This document shows positions 57,084 to 64,000 of a stretch of DNA of 64,000 nucleotides, piece by piece. Origin of the DNA: Eubacteriaceae bacterium Marseille-Q4139. GTDB taxonomy: Bacteria; Bacillota; Clostridia; Lachnospirales; Lachnospiraceae. Made by a program: the position numbers and the translations under genes. The DNA is taken from positions 944,365 through 1,008,364 of the forward strand of contig JAGTTQ010000001.1 in the NCBI GenBank assembly GCA_018223415.1, written 5' to 3'. Under the pieces are notes generated by a model that was not told where the DNA came from, did no database searches, and saw nothing but the letters and a program-made list of their open reading frames with translations. Numbering within the stretch: position 1 is the stretch's first letter; every line of letters starts with the position of its first letter.

Positions 57084-58948
57084 AAGGAGCCGTTGCAAAA
57101 TAGATGAGTAATCATCTATGGAGCAGCGGCTCCTTTTTTATGCCCTGAAAACAGAAAACGGACCCTGAAGAGCCCGTAATCCATGGTATAATAAGATATG
57201 ACCAGTAAATTAAAATACCATAAAAATTATACCGAATTCGGTGAGCCTTATCAACTGGTTTTGCCATTAAATTTGGAAGGTTTGGTTCCTGATGATGATT
57301 CTGTTCGACTGCTGAGCCACGAATTGGAGGATTTAGATTACAGCTTGCTGTATCAGGCTTACTCTGCCAAAGGCAGAAATCCGGCAGTGGACCCAAAGAC
57401 CATGTTCAAGATCCTGACTTATGCCTATTCCCAGAACATCTATTCATCCAGAAAAATTGAAACCGCATGCAGACGCGACATCAACTTTATGTGGCTGCTT
57501 GCCGGACAAAAAGCACCGGATCACAGCACCATTGCCCGTTTCCGAACCGGTTTTCTGGCAGATGCCTGTGAAAATCTGTTCTACCAGATGGTCTGCCGCC
57601 TGGAAGCAAGCAGAGAATTATCAAAAGAAACCGTATTTATTGATGGGACAAAACTGGAAGCCTGTGCCAATAAATATACCTTCGTCTGGAAGAAATCGGT
57701 GGGGAAATGGGAAGCAAAGATGTACGAACGGATTCAGGAGGCAGTTTGTCTTCTGAACCAGGATTATATCTGCGGGTTCTATGTGGGAGAGGAAAGCCGT
57801 ACCCAGGACCTTCAGGAAATCTGCCGGTTTCTGGAAGAACGATGCCGTCTGGATGGGACGGTTTTGGTACATGGAAGAGGAAAACGCAAAAGCCGGAATC
57901 AAAAATATCTGGAACTGTTCCGCCGGTTTCTGGAACGCCAGACAATCTATGACTGGCATACAGCTAGTTTCCAGGGCCGGAATAACTACTGCAAGACGGA
58001 TCCGGATGCCACTTTTATGCACATGAAGGATGATCATATGAGGAATGCCCAGCTGAAACCTGGATATAACGTCCAGATCGCAGTGGACAGCGAATACATT
58101 GTGGCAGCTGGGATTTTTCAGGATCGGAATGATGTATGGACACTGGTGCCGTTTCTGAAAAACATGGAAGTGAACCTGGGATTTCGATATCCCAGTGTGA
58201 CTGCGGATTCGGGGTATGAAAGCGAAGAGGCTTATGAATATCTGAAAAGCCAGGGTCAGATCCCTTACATCAAACCGCAGACCTACGAAAAATGGAAAAA
58301 GAGAAGTTTTAAGAAAGACATCAGCAAACGGGAAAATATGGCGTATAAGGAAGAGACAGACACCTACACCTGTCATGCAGGAAAAACACTGAGAGAAGTG
58401 TTTAAAAAGAAGCAGAAAAGCAAAAGCGGCTATCAGTCCGAGGTAACAGTATATGAATGTGAGGATTGCGGCGGATGTCCGTATAAGGAAAAATGTACGA
58501 GGGCAAAGGGAAATAAGAGGCTGTATCTTTCCAAAAACTTTTTGAAAAAGCGTCGGGAATCTTATGAGAACATCATAAGCGAAAAAGGGATCCAGTATCG
58601 GACAAACCGTTCGATTCAAGTAGAAGGAGCCTTTGGGGTGTTGAAAAACGATTATGAATTCCAGAGATTTCTGCTGAGAGGGAAAACGAAGGTAAAACTG
58701 GAGATCCTTCTGCTGTGCCTGGGGTATAATCTGAATAAATTGCATGCTAAGATCCAAAATGGCCGGACAGGAAGCCACCTGTTTGAAGTAAAAACTGCAT
58801 AGAAAAATCATAAAACCGAAAGGTTTTATTAAAGTACGGCAAAAATCCGGCGATCTGCTCTGAAACCAGAGGGAGCGCCGGATTTTTTGCTGTAACGAGC
58901 GGAAGTGCCGCTCAATCATCTATTTTGATGATTTTGCGACACTCCCTT
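57084..58948 (+). mobile_element. Complete IS1182-family insertion sequence (copy of the element cut at 1-239)
   Basis: A unit of about 1865 bp with imperfect terminal repeats (AAGGAGCCGTTGCAAAAT at left; AAGGGAGTGTCGCAAAAT inverted at right). The left end forms a stem AGGAGCCG...CGGCTCCT followed by six Ts (57085-57139), a terminator before the transposase that blocks outside read-in; the right end has a second terminator (58841-58889). The right boundary is set by divergence from copy 1 at 239/240. No clear direct target duplication is seen. Confidence 0.88.
57198..58802 (+). CDS. IS1182-family transposase
   Basis: A 534-residue DDE transposase. It has the IS1182 N-terminal region (LPLNLEGLVPDDDSVRLLSH, YAYSQNIYSSRKIETACRRD), catalytic motifs TVFIDGTKLEACANKYTF, VTADSGYESEEAYEYLK and QVEGAFGVLKNDYE, and a cysteine cluster CEDCGGCPYKEKC. 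TATAAT (57187-57192) lies so close to the ATG that the message would be nearly leaderless and no ribosome-binding site is visible, which would keep expression low. The frame is intact. Confidence 0.92.
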   Translation: MTSKLKYHKNYTEFGEPYQLVLPLNLEGLVPDDDSVRLLSHELEDLDYSLLYQAYSAKGRNPAVDPKTMFKILTYAYSQNIYSSRKIETACRRDINFMWLLAGQKAPDHSTIARFRTGFLADACENLFYQMVCRLEASRELSKETVFIDGTKLEACANKYTFVWKKSVGKWEAKMYERIQEAVCLLNQDYICGFYVGEESRTQDLQEICRFLEERCRLDGTVLVHGRGKRKSRNQKYLELFRRFLERQTIYDWHTASFQGRNNYCKTDPDATFMHMKDDHMRNAQLKPGYNVQIAVDSEYIVAAGIFQDRNDVWTLVPFLKNMEVNLGFRYPSVTADSGYESEEAYEYLKSQGQIPYIKPQTYEKWKKRSFKKDISKRENMAYKEETDTYTCHAGKTLREVFKKKQKSKSGYQSEVTVYECEDCGGCPYKEKCTRAKGNKRLYLSKNFLKKRRESYENIISEKGIQYRTNRSIQVEGAFGVLKNDYEFQRFLLRGKTKVKLEILLLCLGYNLNKLHAKIQNGRTGSHLFEVKTA

Positions 58949-58972
58949 TTTGACCGTTTTGGCGTTATTCCT

Positions 58973-60334
58973 CTAAGCATTCGCCTTGCGGCTTCTGGGA
59001 TTGTCTTTCCAGATCAGATAGGCGAACTCATATTTATCCAGATCCTTCGGCTGTTCTGCCAGCACGTCGCGGTTTTTAATATCCAGAATCTTCGCGTCGG
59101 CCGCATCCAACAGGTGATCCACGGCCATCTGGATCGAAGGCCCGATCTTTTCTCCCTCGGGCTCCAGTTCCTGATACCCCGGCTCCCTGCCGTAGGGCTC
59201 GATTCTTCCGCAGAGCGGATTATCCCGCTTTGCAGCACGCACATACATCTGGACGATCTTCTGGCTCTCTCTCGGGACTAAGATGGCCGCACAGATAGGC
59301 TCGTCATTGTCCTTCCTGCTGACAAGGACGTCGGCGCAGTTATAAAGAGTCACCTTGTATAAGCCATGGAAGCCCTTGCTGTACGTGGTGTGCTCTTCAT
59401 AGTCGCCGCGGGCCGAAAGCTTCGCCTCCGCGTCCGCCTCCAGCATCCCGCGAACGAGAGAATCCTGCATATATTCTTCCGCAGAGCTTCTGCCCGTCAT
59501 GTTCAACTCTTCGTTTGTCATGAGCGCCTTGCGGCTGACTGCGTTTAACAGAATCTCCTGCTGATCCAGCCTCTGCCGGTAGGCCTGCCGCTCCAGCTCT
59601 TTATCAATGGCCGTCCGCGTCGTGCTCTTTGTCACTTCCTGGACTTCCTCCAGATAATATGCGTAAAGATGGGTGTAAACGAAGCCCTTCTCGTTCTTCC
59701 GCATCAGATCGTCGTTTTTGTACACGATAGCATAGTCCCCGGAATCCACCAGCTTCTTTCCGTCCTCAAACGGGATGGAAATAGAGAAGGTCTGCATGTC
59801 CTCCAGATAGAGCCCTCCCGCTTTTTCCGAAAGCCAGTGATGATTTAAAAGCACAAACTGCCAGTTTAGCTGCCTGCCGGGAAGCAGATTAAAATCAAAT
59901 GCCGGGTTAAGCCCCGCCTTCCACCAGTAATTTCCGTCCAGAGAGGGCTCCGCCTTGCAGATGGCCTCCAGCTTTTCAATCAGACCGTCCCGCTTTGCTT
60001 CCAAATCCGTCACATGGGCCGTCAGCGCCTCCAGGTCGCCGCACTCTTTGTTCCACTCTTTCAACTGCTCCTGATATCTCTTGTTTTCGGAATACGCCCG
60101 GTAAAGCCCGTAGATCGTAAGCGGCGGGAAAATCACAACCCCGACGCCGGAAATGATGAGCCACTTTTTCATCCCGTTGACTGGCGCTTTCTTTCCGTGA
60201 TTGACAATTCCCTTTGAGACATCGCTGAGCGGGTTTCTTCTGGAATACTTCTCCATCAGGCGAATGGAATCTTCCACGTAAGCTAATTCTTCCGCCAGTT
60301 CCCGCATTTCTTCTTTTTTCGACCGCGTGCTCAT
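58973..60334 (-). CDS. Conserved membrane-anchored protein of unknown function
   Basis: A 453-residue protein not recognised by me. A charged N-terminal part (MSTRSKKEEMRELAEELAYV) is followed by one hydrophobic segment (WLIISGVGVVIFPPLTIYGL, about 58-77), a coiled coil (about 80-125) and a large mixed alpha/beta soluble region. Two patches, FNLLPGRQLNWQFVLLNHHW and GGLYLEDMQTFSISIPFEDG, look like the start of a conserved domain. Last gene of a minus-strand operon with the lipoproteins at 60923-64000. The IS ends 24 bp past its stop codon. Confidence 0.65.
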   Translation of the reverse strand: MSTRSKKEEMRELAEELAYVEDSIRLMEKYSRRNPLSDVSKGIVNHGKKAPVNGMKKWLIISGVGVVIFPPLTIYGLYRAYSENKRYQEQLKEWNKECGDLEALTAHVTDLEAKRDGLIEKLEAICKAEPSLDGNYWWKAGLNPAFDFNLLPGRQLNWQFVLLNHHWLSEKAGGLYLEDMQTFSISIPFEDGKKLVDSGDYAIVYKNDDLMRKNEKGFVYTHLYAYYLEEVQEVTKSTTRTAIDKELERQAYRQRLDQQEILLNAVSRKALMTNEELNMTGRSSAEEYMQDSLVRGMLEADAEAKLSARGDYEEHTTYSKGFHGLYKVTLYNCADVLVSRKDNDEPICAAILVPRESQKIVQMYVRAAKRDNPLCGRIEPYGREPGYQELEPEGEKIGPSIQMAVDHLLDAADAKILDIKNRDVLAEQPKDLDKYEFAYLIWKDNPRSRKANA

Positions 60335-60373
60335 GCCGTTATTTCATCCCCTTTCCGTTTTCTCATGAAACGC

Positions 60374-60883
60374 CTACTGCCTTCCATGGATCCTTTCATA
60401 CTCCTGCCGAAGCTCGATCTGCTCCTGGAGCGCCTCCACGTTGACGGTTACGGTCTTCATCATGTTGTAAAGGGGAATTCCCACCAGCGTACAGCACATC
60501 ACAATGTGCATCCATTTTCCCATGCCGAGAAGGACGATCCGCGCCCAGACCCAATAGGGCTGGAAGGTCAGCATGCCGCCGCTGCCCCAGCCTGCCTTTT
60601 TCATCTCCGCAATCATTCCGACCGCCTGCTTTATGTAGCCGAAGCAGACAAGAACCGAGACGAGGATGCAGAGAATTCCAACAAAGAAGCAATTGATCAT
60701 AAACGAAATCAGAGCGATGATCATCGCCAGGCCGGCCGCCAGCACCACGAGCAGGTTATACTGCGGCACGCCGTTTCGGATTCCGTTTCTAAGGCACAGT
60801 TCCTGTGCCTCCTTTGCCTTGATATCATTGATCGTTCCAAGTCCCAGCAAGCCTATAAGCAGCAAAAACATAATTGCACCCAT
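60374..60883 (-). CDS. Small polytopic membrane protein of unknown function
   Basis: A 169-residue protein with about four or five hydrophobic segments (residues 4-16, 44-64, 66-86, 110-125 and 128-145), and a charged C-terminal helix (EALQEQIELRQEYERIHGRQ). The family is not known to me. It is 39 bp upstream of the 453-residue membrane protein and 39 bp downstream of a GLUG-repeat lipoprotein, so it is likely part of the same envelope system. Confidence 0.6.
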   Translation of the reverse strand: MGAIMFLLLIGLLGLGTINDIKAKEAQELCLRNGIRNGVPQYNLLVVLAAGLAMIIALISFMINCFFVGILCILVSVLVCFGYIKQAVGMIAEMKKAGWGSGGMLTFQPYWVWARIVLLGMGKWMHIVMCCTLVGIPLYNMMKTVTVNVEALQEQIELRQEYERIHGRQ

Positions 60884-60922
60884 CTTTACAGTCCGCCTTT
60901 CTTAACCTTTGTTATTCTTCGT

Positions 60923-62284
60923 TTACCGGATCCCCAGTACCTCGCAGATCCGTTCGTATTTCTCAACTCCGCCGGTTCCGTCCCACACCGGGAAGCCGTC
61001 GCCCTGCGTCCAGCAGCCATAGTCTTCCATCTCCTGAAGTATCGCCGTCAGGCTTCCGTCGGCAGCCGCGGACGGATCCATGGGGATGACTTCAATGTCC
61101 TTTCCCATCAGCGCTTCTCCGGTATAACCGCGGTTTTCAGAGACTTCCTCCTCCGAGAACCCCTCGTATGTTCCCAGATCCCAGCTGTATCCGAAGCGGT
61201 AAATATAGGGATCTGCTGCGGAAACCGTACCGATATTGCCGCAGGCATAGATGGAGCCGTCCTTCTCGCCGATGGCAAAGGCGTCTTTGCCTTCCACACG
61301 GCCGGCGTTCACACAGTAGCGGAGTGTCGATCCGTTCGTGCAGACGATCCCGCAGGCTGTTCCCGCTGACTGGACTTCCCCGTAATTGACGCAGCCAATC
61401 ACAATCCCGGCATAACCGCTGCTTCCGTCATGGCGGTTGATGATTCCGGCGGCGCTCCGCTCTCCTGTAACGGAACCGTAATTGTCGCACTGGACAAGAC
61501 AGGTATCCGATCCTGCCCCGCCGAGGATTCCGCCGGGATCGGAGCCTGTTACCGTACCATAATTCGTGCAGTGATAAAACAGGTTCCCGCCTTCCTCGGC
61601 GTAGCCTGCAATTCCACCTGTCCTGCTGCTTTCCCCGGACGACTCCACCGTCACGGTTTCTGCCACCGTGCAGTTTTCAAATAAGGTATTCGTCGAAGCA
61701 CTCCCCGCAAAGGCGCCCATGTAGTTGGCATTGCCGGAAAACGAGCTGTCGGCAATGGTAAGATCGTGAATGGAAACCGCCTGATCTTCCCAGGTGTACA
61801 CCGTATGGAACAGGCCGGCCGAACGCCCCCGATCCGTCACATCCAGGTGAATCCCGGAAATCGTATGGCCGTTTCCGTCAAATTCGCCGGCGAAGCTGGC
61901 CCATACCGTACTCTCTTTCCCGTCCTTTTCCACGGAATACTCTCCGCCTAAAGGAAGCAGGGTGCTGTCTGCCGGGATCGCATCGGACAAGTCAATATCC
62001 GCCATCAAAACCGCATTCAGATTTACGCGCCGGTCGCCGCTGTTTATGGCTTCTTCCTTAAAAAGCTCGGCAAACCTCACAAAATCCTCCGCGGAATGGA
62101 TTTCAATAAAGCCGTCCGCATTCTGGGAAATATCTGACACGCCCGTTTCTTCCTCTTTCTTTTCCTCAGCAGCCGTTTCCGTCTGTTCCGCCTTCGTATC
62201 GTCTGCCGTCTCTTTGGCGCCGCCGCAGGCCGTAAGCCCCGCAGCCAGGCAGGCTGCAAGCGCCAGGCAAATCCATTTCTTCAT
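60923..62284 (-). CDS. GLUG-repeat lipoprotein
   Basis: A 453-residue surface protein. The signal peptide ends in the lipobox AGLTAC (C20), followed by an acidic, Thr/Glu-rich linker to about 50. From about 150 to 350 come repeated units of the GLUG type found in beta-helical surface proteins: SAGLFHTVYT, YMGAFAGSAST, RTGGIAGYAEEGG, DPGGILGGAG, with CTNYGTVTG, CDNYGSVTG, CVNYGEVQS and CVNAGRVEG as the intervening turns. The repeated cysteine before each N-x-G unit may form ladders. Function is probably surface adhesion or binding, unproven. Confidence 0.82.
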   Translation of the reverse strand: MKKWICLALAACLAAGLTACGGAKETADDTKAEQTETAAEEKKEEETGVSDISQNADGFIEIHSAEDFVRFAELFKEEAINSGDRRVNLNAVLMADIDLSDAIPADSTLLPLGGEYSVEKDGKESTVWASFAGEFDGNGHTISGIHLDVTDRGRSAGLFHTVYTWEDQAVSIHDLTIADSSFSGNANYMGAFAGSASTNTLFENCTVAETVTVESSGESSRTGGIAGYAEEGGNLFYHCTNYGTVTGSDPGGILGGAGSDTCLVQCDNYGSVTGERSAAGIINRHDGSSGYAGIVIGCVNYGEVQSAGTACGIVCTNGSTLRYCVNAGRVEGKDAFAIGEKDGSIYACGNIGTVSAADPYIYRFGYSWDLGTYEGFSEEEVSENRGYTGEALMGKDIEVIPMDPSAAADGSLTAILQEMEDYGCWTQGDGFPVWDGTGGVEKYERICEVLGIR

Positions 62285-62310
62285 TGTTCTGTTCCTCCTG
62301 TTTTCCTGAA

Positions 62311-63594
62311 TTACTGATTGAATGCCTCGTAAAAGGTGTCAAACCCTTCATAGGTTTCTCCCTGGTGCGTGACCGTAAGATACTTCTTATTGCGGGAGAA
62401 GAGCGCATATTGATCCATGTAGGTGAGCCCGCTCCCCAGCTCCAGCCGTTCCAGGTTGTCAACGTCGAAAAATGCATGCCCCTCCAGCCGCGTCACGCTG
62501 TCGGGAACCGTGATGACCTTGACGAAGGGATTCTGTGCGATTCCCTTAAAGGACAAGGTCTTTGTGCCGTCCTTGATATGGATTTCGCTGGCCCTCGCCC
62601 CCATCAGGCACATGACGCACTCCAGGTTATCCGGATTCGGCCCATTGCCGTCCTGGTACCCGTAAACCATGGAATCTTCGATAAAGAACGTGCTGCCCTC
62701 GGCAAACTGAAGATTCTTAAGAGAGTAGGCCTCGAGGCAGGCGTTCCCATTGATATAAGCCATGGTCTCCGGCAGGGAGATGCTTTCCAGGCTGTAACAG
62801 CGAAGAAACGCATTCTGGCTCAGATACGGAAGTTTTGTACCCGATAAGTCGGCTTCCTTTAAGCGGATACACTCTTCAAAGGCTCCGACGCCCATGCTTT
62901 CCAGATCCGCCGGGAATACCACTTCCTCCAGGGACGTACAGCCGCAGAAAGCGCCTGCCCCCGACGGATCGGTGGTTCGGGCGTTAATCTCCTTGCAGCC
63001 GCCGATTTCCACCCGCCTGAGCGCCGTGCAGTCTTCAAAGGCCTTGGCGTCGATGGAGTCCACGCCCGCAATGTAGACCTCCTGGAGCGCCGTGCACTTG
63101 CTGAAGCTGGATTTGTCGATGGACTTCACCGTGTCCGGCAGATAAAGCCAGGTGATCGCTTCATTCTTTCTGAACGCATCCTTGTCGATGGAAAGCACTT
63201 TCCCGCCGCCGAGGTTCGCCGGGATTTTTACCTGGGTCGAGCTGCCTTTGTATCCCGTGATAAACGTGTATGGATCCGAGACATGAAACTCAAAATCCGA
63301 CTCCGCGTTTTCCGGTACTTCCTCCGGCCGGATGGAGACGTAGGGCTCCAGGGGCGTGATGGCCGCCAGAAGCTCCTCCACCTCTCTGATGAACTCGTTA
63401 TCTGACACGACAGGCTGGGAAGGGGCCGCCGTCTCTTCGGTTTCGGAAGCGGCCGTCGTCGCCTCCTTTTCAGAAACAGCCGCCGTCTCTTTGCCCGCCT
63501 CTGTTTTTCCGGCCTCAGCCGTGTTTCCGCCGCCGCAGCCGGATAAAAGGGCGCAGGCCAGAAGAGCCGCCGCAATCCTCTTTGCTTTTTTCAT
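62311..63594 (-). CDS. BspA-type leucine-rich-repeat lipoprotein
   Basis: A 427-residue protein with lipobox LLSGC (C20), a low-complexity Ala/Glu/Thr linker, and from about 120 a set of LRR_5 (BspA) repeats: LSIDKDAFRKNEAITWLYLP, IDKSSFSKCTALQEVYIAG, IDAKAFEDCTALRRVEIGG and ESMGVGAFEECIRLKEADLS are successive units. Start at ATG 63594 with GGGAGG upstream; a longer frame to 63663 lies in the preceding gene. The fold usually binds host or extracellular ligands. It is 26 bp upstream of the GLUG-repeat lipoprotein, in the same operon. Confidence 0.85.
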   Translation of the reverse strand: MKKAKRIAAALLACALLSGCGGGNTAEAGKTEAGKETAAVSEKEATTAASETEETAAPSQPVVSDNEFIREVEELLAAITPLEPYVSIRPEEVPENAESDFEFHVSDPYTFITGYKGSSTQVKIPANLGGGKVLSIDKDAFRKNEAITWLYLPDTVKSIDKSSFSKCTALQEVYIAGVDSIDAKAFEDCTALRRVEIGGCKEINARTTDPSGAGAFCGCTSLEEVVFPADLESMGVGAFEECIRLKEADLSGTKLPYLSQNAFLRCYSLESISLPETMAYINGNACLEAYSLKNLQFAEGSTFFIEDSMVYGYQDGNGPNPDNLECVMCLMGARASEIHIKDGTKTLSFKGIAQNPFVKVITVPDSVTRLEGHAFFDVDNLERLELGSGLTYMDQYALFSRNKKYLTVTHQGETYEGFDTFYEAFNQ

Positions 63595-63617
63595 TTTTCC
63601 GTTCCTCCCTTCCGGTT

Positions 63618-64000
63618 CTACTCCCATTCCATAACCGGGTATCCGTCTGCTCCGGCCTTCCACTGGGCCAGCTCATAGGAAAATCCGGTTTCGGTAAGAT
63701 CTTCCATCAAATCCTCGGATACGCCCTCCGGGAAGCCGTTTAATGCCGCCAAAACGGTTCCGTCGGTAAACGCGCTCTCTTCTGTGGGCGCAATCTCCTC
63801 AAGCGCCGGTTCCCCGAGATAGAAGATCAGCGCGGAATACTCTGCCCCGTCAAACCGGCCCGTGGCCGTGCGGCTGTTTTCAAAATGCTCGCTGTCTTCC
63901 GGCGGCGTTATGGTTCCTGTGCTGATGCAGTTAAAAAGCATGTTTTTATTGCCCTGGTACTTGCCGCAGGCCAGATGGCCGGCGCCGCAATATAAATAGT
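63618..64000 (-). CDS. Surface protein fragment, C-terminal part (5' end outside window)
   Basis: The open frame runs from the stop at 63618 to the window edge and encodes at least 127 residues, starting inside ...YLYCGAGHLACGKYQGNKN. The Met at 63941 is internal rather than the start. The pattern of CG-x-GHLACG and CISTGTIT, and the ending DGYPVMEWE, recall the end of the GLUG-repeat lipoprotein at 60923, which finishes with a similar DGFPVWDGT segment. It is probably another GLUG-type surface protein, first of the visible part of the operon. Confidence 0.65.
   Translation of the reverse strand, partial: YLYCGAGHLACGKYQGNKNMLFNCISTGTITPPEDSEHFENSRTATGRFDGAEYSALIFYLGEPALEEIAPTEESAFTDGTVLAALNGFPEGVSEDLMEDLTETGFSYELAQWKAGADGYPVMEWE

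Noticed and set aside
57621..58919. Long minus-strand ORF of 432 codons
   Set aside because: It lies antisense to the IS1182 transposase throughout, has no ribosome-binding site, and its translation shows no family motif; it is a shadow of the transposase reading frame.
1..64000. CRISPR arrays, tRNA or rRNA genes
   Set aside because: I saw no regularly spaced repeats of 25-40 bp and no cloverleaf or rRNA sequence on either strand; the only repeats are IS copies, short palindromes and regulatory motifs.

Overview
The window looks like a chromosomal segment of an anaerobic Clostridia species, most likely Lachnospiraceae. Supporting signs are strong AGGAGG ribosome-binding sites, the Gram-positive order rpmG-secE-nusG-rplK-rplA and rplJ-rplL, L10 and L1 mRNA leaders, oxygen-sensitive iron-sulfur enzymes, and a family of IS1182 elements. 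Most genes are moderately GC-rich. The main exception is an AT-rich resistance transposon.

Layout. 1-239: right end of an IS1182 element; a full-length copy lies at 57084-58948 in the same orientation. 269-5251: uracil permease (uraA), alanine/Na+ symporter, a PF00882-type phospholipase C-like protein and a class I glutamine amidotransferase. 5343-7560: purine permease and a lipoprotein. 7702-19795: a long minus-strand surface-polysaccharide operon (gmhA, three polytopic membrane proteins, a small HEPN/DUF4145-like protein, rfbF-rfbG-rfbH for CDP-linked deoxysugar, licD, a GtrB-like glycosyltransferase), with arrays of hairpins around gmhA. 20114-25043: a minus-strand operon with a 2-hydroxyacyl-CoA-dehydratase-type ATPase activator, a double-cubane-cluster reductase (YjiM-like) and a complete nitrate/sulfonate-type ABC importer. 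25265-28771: two ribosomal-protein operons with conserved RNA autoregulatory sites. 29026-30355: a DUF3990/XRE toxin-antitoxin pair with a visible operator. 30407-38396: yedF, a GNAT acetyltransferase, an orphan CheB-CheR-PAS fusion and a very large EAL protein. 38773-42889: mreB-recD2-comF. 43078-44802: a lincosamide-resistance transposon very like MTnSag1, carrying lnu(C), with an 8-bp target duplication. 44830-44996: a promoter-hairpins-terminator unit without an ORF, a candidate small RNA. 45186-46700: flotillin. 46796-53912: a LysR-controlled catabolic operon (PrpF-like isomerase, aconitase-like hydratase, M20 hydrolase, YfcC transporter) that parallels E. coli ybhD-ybhH-ybhI-ybhJ. 54181-58948: two different IS1182 elements around a PF06541 membrane protein. 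58973-64000: a minus-strand operon of unknown membrane proteins and GLUG/BspA-repeat lipoproteins, cut by the window end.

The most interesting material is: (1) the double-cubane reductase operon with its own importer, because the natural substrates of these reductases are largely unknown; (2) the candidate small RNA at about 44865-44996; (3) several hairpin arrays, including two tandem hairpins with the same 7-nt loop at 20022-20092; (4) duplicated L1-binding sites upstream of both rplK and rplA; and (5) the YbhH/YbhJ-like operon with an added peptidase-family hydrolase. All functional names come from reading the translated sequences against remembered family features. No search was run.
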